Part shown: positions 42,169 to 47,884 of the stretch, one piece after another
Layout: the number at the start of each line of letters is the position of its first letter
Numbering within the stretch: the stretch's first letter is position 1
Source of the DNA: Bacteroidales bacterium
GTDB taxonomy: Bacteria > Bacteroidota > Bacteroidia > Bacteroidales > UBA932
Direction: 5' to 3'
DNA length: 47,884 nucleotides
NCBI GenBank assembly: GCA_017617655.1
Contig: JAFZVU010000009.1
Coordinates: 1-47,884, forward strand
Made by a program: the position numbers and the translations under genes
The notes under the pieces: model-generated
Told to the model about the DNA's origin: nothing
The model's input: only the letters and a program-made list of their open reading frames with translations
Database searches by the model: none

Positions 42169-43614
42169 TCAGTACTCTATATCAAAACTCGTACCGACAT
42201 CGTTCATCCTCGATTCATATTCCTGGTAATGCACGTTCGCATCCTCGAAACGGACCTCCGAAGCGACGAAGCGCATCTCCACGTCTCCGGTCTCTCCGTT
42301 GCGGTGCTTGGCGATTATGATCTGGGTCTGGCCGGGATAGGCGTCGGCCTCGGCGGTGCCGAAAAACTCGGGCCTGTGGATGAACATAACGATGTCCGCA
42401 TCCTGCTCGATGGCGCCGGATTCACGCAGGTCGCTCAGCTGGGGACGCTTGCTGCCGCCGCGGGTCTCCACCGAACGGTTCAGCTGCGACAGGGCGAGGA
42501 TCGGAACGTTCAGGTCCTTGGCGATTGACTTCAGGGCACGCGAGATGGCAGACACCTCCTGCTCCCTCATGCCGCGGAGCTCCACGGGGCCGGTCATCAG
42601 CTGCAGATAGTCGATTATGATCATTTTCACATTCTGGGTCTGCACCAGGCGGCGGGCCTTCGAACGGAACTCGTATATCGAAAGTGACGGAGTGTCGTCG
42701 ATCCACAGCGGGGCGCGCGACAGCTTGCCGATGCGCTCGTTGAGAGTGTCCCAGTCCTGCGGGTCGTTGAATTTCTTAGCACCCCAGATCTTGTCGGAAG
42801 GGATGCCGGTCTCGCTCACGAGGAGACGCTTCACCAGCTGGGTCTGCGACATCTCTAGCGAGAAGAAAGCCACCGGGACGTTGTAGTCGACAGCCATGTT
42901 GCGGGCCATCGTCAGCACGAACGCGGTCTTTCCGACAGAAGGCCTGGCGGCAAGGATTATGAGGTCGGAGGGCTGCCAGCCGTAGGTGATCTTGTCGATG
43001 TTGGCATAGCCGGAAGGCACGCCGCTCAAGCCGTCAGTACGCTCCTGGCCTTTCTGGATGTCGTCGATAGCCTGGTTGATTACCATCTGGATGGGGCTCG
43101 TGTCGCGCTTCATGTTGCGTTCCGCAAGCACGAAGACTTCCTGCTGGGCGTATTGCAGCAGGTCGTCGACAGGCATCGAATCCTCGAAAGACTGTTTCTG
43201 GACGCGGTATGAGATAGAAATCAGCTCGCGCTGGATGTATTTCTGGAGAAGGATCTTCGTGTGGTAGTCGGTATTCGCGGCGGCGCCTATCTTCATGCTC
43301 AGGGCGCTCAGATAGGATGCGCCTCCGACAGCCTCGAGGTCTCCTGTCTTGGACAGCTCGTCGGCTACGGTAAGGATATCCACCTTGTCATTGCGGGAGG
43401 CGATGGCAGTGATGGCAGTGAAGATCTTCTTGTTGCTTTCGTTGTAGAAGCAGTCGGGAGTCAGAGATTCAAGGACGTCGTTGATGCACTCTGAATCAAG
43501 CATCATAGCGGCAAGGACGGCCTCCTCGATATCGATCGCCTGAGGGGGTTTCCGTCCCATTTCCACCGCCAGCTGCGGCAGATCAACTTTTATTTCCTTC
43601 TTTCTGGCCGGCAT
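42169..43614 (-). CDS. dnaB: Replicative DNA helicase DnaB
   Basis: 481 residues. N-terminal DnaB domain (PPQAIDIEEAVLAAMMLDSECINDVLESLTPDCFY) and C-terminal RecA-like ATPase with Walker A ARPSVGKTAF, Walker B region KMIIIDYLQLMTG, and ALSQLNRSVE motif. It unwinds DNA ahead of the replication fork as a hexamer. No intein interrupts it. It lies between the zinc-ribbon gene (15 bases) and the DUF3108 gene, so it is probably co-transcribed with the Rnf genes. Confidence 0.98.
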   Translation of the reverse strand: MPARKKEIKVDLPQLAVEMGRKPPQAIDIEEAVLAAMMLDSECINDVLESLTPDCFYNESNKKIFTAITAIASRNDKVDILTVADELSKTGDLEAVGGASYLSALSMKIGAAANTDYHTKILLQKYIQRELISISYRVQKQSFEDSMPVDDLLQYAQQEVFVLAERNMKRDTSPIQMVINQAIDDIQKGQERTDGLSGVPSGYANIDKITYGWQPSDLIILAARPSVGKTAFVLTMARNMAVDYNVPVAFFSLEMSQTQLVKRLLVSETGIPSDKIWGAKKFNDPQDWDTLNERIGKLSRAPLWIDDTPSLSIYEFRSKARRLVQTQNVKMIIIDYLQLMTGPVELRGMREQEVSAISRALKSIAKDLNVPILALSQLNRSVETRGGSKRPQLSDLRESGAIEQDADIVMFIHRPEFFGTAEADAYPGQTQIIIAKHRNGETGDVEMRFVASEVRFEDANVHYQEYESRMNDVGTSFDIEY

Positions 43615-43629
43615 GACGACAGGATGTGC

Positions 43630-44463
43630 CTAGTCTTCTTTTGTGGTCTCTTCGAATTCCGGGCTGACCAGGATACGGCCGCAATATTCGCAGATTATGA
43701 TCTTCTTGTTCTGGGCGATGTCGAGCTGACGCTGAGGGGGGATCTGGTTGAAGCAACCGCCGCATGAACCTCTCTTGATGGTCACTACTGCAAGGTGGTT
43801 CTTGCAGCTGTTGCGGACGCGGTTGTATGCGATATACATACGTTCGTCAAGCTTCTTGGCAAGCTCTTCCTTGTGGGCCTCGAGCTGCTCCTCTTCCTTG
43901 GCGGTCTCGGTGATGATCTGTTCGAGCTCGGCTTTCTTGTTGGCGAGGTCGATCTCACGGCCTTCGAGGGCCTTGCGGGTCTCGTCGAGGAAAGCGGCCT
44001 TCTCGGCGAGGAGAAGGTTGGTCTCGCGGATATGCTTCTCGCTGGCTTCCTGCTCAAGCTGCTGGAACTCGATCTGACGGGTGATGGACTCGTACTCGCG
44101 GTTGTTCATCACCTTCTTGCTCTGCTCCTCGTATTTCTCTACGAGAACCTTGCACTCTTCAATCTTTGCGCGGAGGTCGGAAATGTACTTCTCAGCATCC
44201 TTTATCTCGGTCTGGGTGTTGCTTATCCTTGTATTGAGACCGGCGATGTCGTCTTCCAGGTCCTGGACCTCCAGGGGAAGTTCACCGCGGAGGAGGTGGA
44301 TCTTGTCGATTGAAGTGTCTGCCTGCTGGATCTTATAGAGCGTGCGGAGCTTTTCTTCCATTGACACACCGTCAGACTCGGTTACGGACTTCACCGCAGA
44401 GACGAAGGTTTCGCTCTGGTCAATAGGGGTAACGATTGCCTTGTTAGCTTTTTTTGTAGCCAT
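43630..44463 (-). CDS. Coiled-coil protein with C-terminal C4 zinc ribbon
   Basis: 277 residues. Residues about 40-215 are an almost unbroken coiled coil (LRTLYKIQQADTSIDKIHLL, then KYEEQSKKVMNNREYESITRQIEFQQLE). The end carries RGSCGGCFNQIPPQRQLDIAQNKKIIICEYCGRIL, two CxxC pairs that bind zinc. The family is widespread beside Nif3-like genes, as here (eight-base gap); its function is not firmly known, with nucleic-acid binding or translation-related roles suggested. Confidence 0.9.
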   Translation of the reverse strand: MATKKANKAIVTPIDQSETFVSAVKSVTESDGVSMEEKLRTLYKIQQADTSIDKIHLLRGELPLEVQDLEDDIAGLNTRISNTQTEIKDAEKYISDLRAKIEECKVLVEKYEEQSKKVMNNREYESITRQIEFQQLEQEASEKHIRETNLLLAEKAAFLDETRKALEGREIDLANKKAELEQIITETAKEEEQLEAHKEELAKKLDERMYIAYNRVRNSCKNHLAVVTIKRGSCGGCFNQIPPQRQLDIAQNKKIIICEYCGRILVSPEFEETTKED

Positions 44464-44471
44464 AATCTACT

Positions 44472-45233
44472 TTAATAGTAATATACTGGATTGTTGTTAT
44501 TCTGAGTTTTGCGGACTGCAAAGGTATGTATTTTTTCGCTAAGCAGGCCAAATAATTTTTCCACAATATCTATTTCACTTTCATAGTGTCCCACGTCGAG
44601 CAGCATGAAGCCTTCGCCGGTGAAAAAGTTGTGGTAGCTGATGTCTCCGCAGAGGTATGCGTCGGCTCCTGCAGCCCTGGCTTCCTCGATGAGGCTGCCC
44701 CCTGCCCCACCGCACATCGCGACTCTGCGCACCGGCGTCGGCAGCAGTTTCGAGCAGCGTACGAACGGCAGTGCGAAGGCCTTCTTCACCATCTCCACGA
44801 AAGCCTTGCTTTCCACAGGCTCCGGCAGGTTGCCCACGACGCCCAGGCCGTCTTCGCCCAGCGGGCAGACATCCTGCAGCCCCAGCTTGCCGGCCATCAG
44901 CCAGCTCACTCCGTCGGCGGCCTTGTCGGCATTGGTATGGGCGGCATAAATCACCATGTCGTGCTTGATGGCGCTGACTATGGCTGCGCCCGTGAAGGTA
45001 TCCGGATCTATTTTCTTTACGCCCTTGAAAATGAGGGGATGGTGGGTCACTATCATATTGCAGCCGGCAGCCACAGCCTCTTCTATGAGGGCCGGAGTGC
45101 AGTCGAAGCCCACCATCACACCTTTCACCTCGGCGTCGGGGCTGCCGATGCACAGGCCGGCGTTGTCCCAGCTTTCCTGAGTGTCCAGCGGAGCGAAGCT
45201 CTCGATTATTTCAGCTACCTGACGTGCCTTCAT
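44472..45233 (-). CDS. Nif3-like dinuclear metal-centre protein
   Basis: 253 residues, the short form without the central insertion domain. Metal-binding pieces are IVTHHPLIFKG (His-His), AAHTNADKAADGVSW (His and Asp) and the C-terminal DVGHYESE (His, Glu). Forms toroid hexamers in known members; probably a GTP cyclohydrolase 1 type 2-like hydrolase, with unproven substrate. It starts one base before the MerR gene's end and is followed by the zinc-ribbon gene, its common partner. Confidence 0.93.
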   Translation of the reverse strand: MKARQVAEIIESFAPLDTQESWDNAGLCIGSPDAEVKGVMVGFDCTPALIEEAVAAGCNMIVTHHPLIFKGVKKIDPDTFTGAAIVSAIKHDMVIYAAHTNADKAADGVSWLMAGKLGLQDVCPLGEDGLGVVGNLPEPVESKAFVEMVKKAFALPFVRCSKLLPTPVRRVAMCGGAGGSLIEEARAAGADAYLCGDISYHNFFTGEGFMLLDVGHYESEIDIVEKLFGLLSEKIHTFAVRKTQNNNNPVYYY

Positions 45234-45234
45234 G

Positions 45235-45552
45235 CTAGATTTCGTCCTTTACGGTTTCAAGCAGAGAGCGGATCTCTTTCAGCTTGTCGATTACCTCGAA
45301 GCGCTGGTCGGAAACCTCGGCGTTGCTGCCGAGAAGCTTGCGTGCGCCTTCGAGAGTGAGGTTGCGCTCCTTCACGAGGAAATGGATCTTCTTGAACATC
45401 TCCACGTCCTCCGGGCTGAACAGGCGGTTGCCCTTGTTGTTGCGGCGGGGATGGATGAAATCCGTGAAATTGTCAGACCAGAAACGGACCAGGGAAGTGC
45501 TCTCCCCCAGCAGTTCGGCGACTTCGCCTATCGTGTAACAGATCTTGCTCAT
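45235..45552 (-). CDS. MerR-family transcriptional regulator
   Basis: 105 residues. MerR winged helix: KICYTIGEVAELLGESTSLVRFWSDNFTDFIHPRRNNKGNRLFSPEDVEMFKKIHFLVKERNLTLEGARKLL. After it only a short helix remains, so no effector domain or metal-binding Cys is present. Target unknown; it sits between the M23 genes and the Nif3-like gene with gaps of 16 and 1 base. Confidence 0.92.
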   Translation of the reverse strand: MSKICYTIGEVAELLGESTSLVRFWSDNFTDFIHPRRNNKGNRLFSPEDVEMFKKIHFLVKERNLTLEGARKLLGSNAEVSDQRFEVIDKLKEIRSLLETVKDEI

Positions 45553-45568
45553 TGCTTGAGTTTATGTT

Positions 45569-46531
45569 TTAGTCTATTGATTGTCCTGTATAAGATGATA
45601 TCACCACCATGTCGCGGTAGACGGCCGGGCTCAGGTCGGCGAAGAAATAGTTCACCGGCTCCACGCTGCGGCCCTGGCGCACCACTTCGTAATGCAGGCC
45701 GCCGGAGAACGTCGTGCCGCTCATCCCCACTCGAGCTATCACGTCGCCCTGCTTGAGGTTCTGCCCTTCATGGACATAAATCTCGCTCAGGTGGCCGTAG
45801 ATGGTGCGGATGCCGTTGCGGTGGTCTATGGTGACGCTGTTGCCCATGCCCTTTGAAGCCTTGTCGATCTTGGCCACCACGCCGTCGGCGGTGCTGAGCA
45901 CCTGCGTCCCGACAGCAGCGATTATGTCAAAGCCGCCGTGGCGGCGGAGGGTCTTGTAGAAGGGGTTGATCTTCATGCCGAGGGATGCTCCCGTCTGCGC
46001 CAGCTTGAAGTTCTCGACCGGAAGGATGGAAGGCAGGCTGGTGGCCTTGAATTCCTCGTCGCCCAGGGTCTGGAAGATGGCCCTGATCTGGCGGTTAACA
46101 TTCGATATCCTCTCTTCTGCGCGGTCTACCTCTTCATTGGTATATGCTGCGAGCTCCTCGTCTGTCATAGAGGCCAGGAAACTGTCGCTGGCGATGGTGT
46201 CGGCCTCGATGAAGGTCTCCGTAGAGGGCGGATCCATGCCGAAGATGTCGTTGTAGATGGTCTTGTCGCGCAGCTCCAGATTCTTGATTACATCGTCGAG
46301 AAGGTCCACCTGCTCGCTCATCTTGTCGTATTCCTGCTCGAGATACTGGTTCTCCAGAGAGAGGCTCTTCTCACGCTCGGTGCTGAAGATAAGGGCGAAC
46401 AGAAGATACATCACGGCTGCTGCCGCTATGCCGTAAAGGCAGTATTTCAGCACGGTCAGGATTACCATGCCGGCTGAGAGAGACTCCTTGTCGAAAGACT
46501 TGCTTTCCCTGTTGAAACGATATTTCTTCAT
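45569..46531 (-). CDS. M23-domain envelope protein, possibly catalytically dead
   Basis: 320 residues: cytoplasmic N-terminus, one membrane helix (GMVILTVLKYCLYGIAAAAVMYLLFALIF), coiled coil, then a peptidase_M23 (LytM) domain from about residue 195. The first zinc motif is HGGFD and the YGHLS His is kept, but the usual GPHLHYE is SGGLHYE: the zinc His (second) is present while the catalytic His (first) is Gly. This suggests a non-enzymatic regulator, like the EnvC/NlpD type that activate amidases. Five bases after the intact M23 gene. Confidence 0.88.
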   Translation of the reverse strand: MKKYRFNRESKSFDKESLSAGMVILTVLKYCLYGIAAAAVMYLLFALIFSTEREKSLSLENQYLEQEYDKMSEQVDLLDDVIKNLELRDKTIYNDIFGMDPPSTETFIEADTIASDSFLASMTDEELAAYTNEEVDRAEERISNVNRQIRAIFQTLGDEEFKATSLPSILPVENFKLAQTGASLGMKINPFYKTLRRHGGFDIIAAVGTQVLSTADGVVAKIDKASKGMGNSVTIDHRNGIRTIYGHLSEIYVHEGQNLKQGDVIARVGMSGTTFSGGLHYEVVRQGRSVEPVNYFFADLSPAVYRDMVVISSYTGQSID

Positions 46532-46536
46532 CCCGC

Positions 46537-47505
46537 CTACCCCCTGCTTCTGGACTTAGAGATCATGTCCTGATACTCTTCGGGAGTAATGTCGTTCGAG
46601 AAAAAGTTCCAGGGGTTGACAGCGTTGCCCTTGTAGAGCACCTCATAGTGGAGATGGGGGCCGGTGGCACGCCCGGAGCTGCCGAGCTCGCCGATCTTGT
46701 CGCCCCTGCTGACCCTCTGGCCTTCGATGACGCTGGCGCCGAGAAGGTGGCCGTAGCGGGTAGTGTAGCCGAATCCGTGGTCTATGTCCACGACGATTCC
46801 GTAGCCGTAGTAGTTATAATCGACGCGGACGACGATTCCGTCGCCGGTAGCGTAGATGTCAGTGCCCTTGGGACCGCCGATGTCTATGCCGCTGTGGAAC
46901 TTCGCACCTCCGTTGAAAGGATCGGAGCGGTAGCCGAACGAAGATGTCTGCTGCATGGCCTTGGTGGGAACAACCGGATATATGCTGGGCACGCAGTTGG
47001 CCATGTCTCCCGCACGGGCCGAAAGCGCCTGGATATCGTCGAAAGACAGCGACTGAACGTATGCCTTCTTGGTGAGGATGTCGAGGCGGTTGCGGCTGGA
47101 GATGAGATAGTCGGCATCGAGGAAGAGCCTGAGGTCGGCATAGCGGTCGACGCCTCCGAAGCCGGCGTTGCGCACCGAATTGGGAATTTCGTCCATGCCG
47201 AAGACAGAACGGTAGACCACATTGTCCCTTTCCTGCAATTTGCTCAGAGCGGCGCTCTGGGCGTCCATCCTCTCGTTTATTTCCGTTATGGAGGCGAGCA
47301 TCTCGGCATTCTTTTTCTCAAGACGCGCGGTCTTGGGAGTGCTCTTGCCCAGAAGGCCGTTCCATATCCAGAAATACGAGAAGAAGAAGGCAAGACCGAT
47401 GGCCACGACGATGCCGAACCTCGTCCATCGGGTCAGACTCGACGGGACGTAGAGGTCGTACGACTGCGTCTTTGAATTGTAGATATATCGGCTTTCCTTA
47501 CTCAT
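46537..47505 (-). CDS. M23-family peptidoglycan endopeptidase
   Basis: 322 residues, same plan as its downstream neighbour: one membrane helix (FGIVVAIGLAFFFSYFWIWN), coiled coil (about 60-110) and a C-terminal LytM/M23 domain with all motifs: FHSGIDIGG, RYGHLL and GPHLHYEVL. It is expected to cut peptide cross-links in the periplasm. First gene of the minus-strand array; divergent from alaS. Confidence 0.94.
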   Translation of the reverse strand: MSKESRYIYNSKTQSYDLYVPSSLTRWTRFGIVVAIGLAFFFSYFWIWNGLLGKSTPKTARLEKKNAEMLASITEINERMDAQSAALSKLQERDNVVYRSVFGMDEIPNSVRNAGFGGVDRYADLRLFLDADYLISSRNRLDILTKKAYVQSLSFDDIQALSARAGDMANCVPSIYPVVPTKAMQQTSSFGYRSDPFNGGAKFHSGIDIGGPKGTDIYATGDGIVVRVDYNYYGYGIVVDIDHGFGYTTRYGHLLGASVIEGQRVSRGDKIGELGSSGRATGPHLHYEVLYKGNAVNPWNFFSNDITPEEYQDMISKSRSRG

Positions 47506-47537
47506 CCAAAAATGGAGAAATTGCTGATTGTAACATG

Positions 47538-47545
47538 CAAAGTTA
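47538..47545 (-). promoter_or_regulatory. -7 box of the M23-MerR-Nif3-dnaB array
   Basis: TAACTTTG on the minus strand, exact consensus, 32 bases before the ATG of the first gene. No clear upstream box. Confidence 0.6.
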
Positions 47546-47565
47546 TAATAATCTGATAAAAATGC

Positions 47566-47573
47566 TATTTTTG
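47566..47573 (+). promoter_or_regulatory. -7 box of alaS
   Basis: TATTTTTG, exact consensus, 39 bases before the alaS ATG; arranged back to back with the box of the divergent array. Confidence 0.6.
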
Positions 47574-47606
47574 CGACACATTAATATAAAACGCGATTCT
47601 ATATAA

Positions 47607-47884
<278 letters not shown>

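Overview
The window (47,884 bp) reads as a chromosomal piece of an anaerobic member of the Bacteroidota, most likely order Bacteroidales. This rests on TAnnTTTG-type -7 promoter boxes with almost no Shine-Dalgarno sequences, a single-chain pyruvate:ferredoxin oxidoreductase, a complete Rnf complex (RseC then B-C-D-G-E-A), and DUF4249, DUF3108 and TonB-receptor proteins typical of the phylum. I cannot place genus or species. Coding DNA is GC-rich; the lipoprotein/barrel genes around 34-35.6 kb are visibly AT-richer.

Layout. 1-3.7 kb, plus strand: 3' end of rpsT, radC, rpsO, pnp. 3.7-18.9 kb, minus strand: a GH67 alpha-glucuronidase directly behind nifJ (PFOR); fabD with a divergent tRNA-Arg(CCG); an envelope-assembly operon guaB - PPIase lipoprotein - SurA-like PPIase - OstA/LptA-like protein; a radical SAM gene; and a small gene plus lemA. 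18.9-20.5 kb: repeat island A and a 5'-truncated FISUMP fragment. 20.5-25.3 kb: two secreted esterases, glyA and a SpoU methyltransferase. 25.3-35.7 kb: accessory envelope region with a TonB receptor/DUF4249/barrel/lipoprotein operon, an nhaC gene broken by one in-frame stop, repeat island B, an ECF sigma gene, and a second barrel/lipoprotein operon. 35.8-47.5 kb: a tightly packed minus-strand array (two M23-domain proteins, MerR, Nif3, zinc ribbon, dnaB, DUF3108, rseC, rnfBCDGEA). The 5' part of alaS runs divergently off the right end.

Two signals stand out. (1) The element GACGTATT-N14-GTTATA, with exactly the same spacing, lies upstream of three minus-strand units: the ECF sigma gene, the TonB/DUF4249/barrel operon and the second barrel/lipoprotein operon. 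This suggests an autoregulated sigma factor with a regulon of otherwise unrecognised surface proteins: three paralogous lipoproteins and three paralogous small barrels, plus a truncated fourth barrel. (2) Two intergenic islands (about 18.99-20.34 kb and 31.75-32.64 kb) consist of serial palindromes. Six short ones, plus one decayed, have an exactly 20-nt centre with GCC in the middle and at least 9-bp arms of differing sequence. Longer ones share a conserved inner stem, and two share an identical 54-bp centre, inside differing but self-complementary outer arms. Island B is bracketed by 15-bp direct repeats, as if inserted between the sigma gene and nhaC.

All calls come from reading the sequence; no database search was run.
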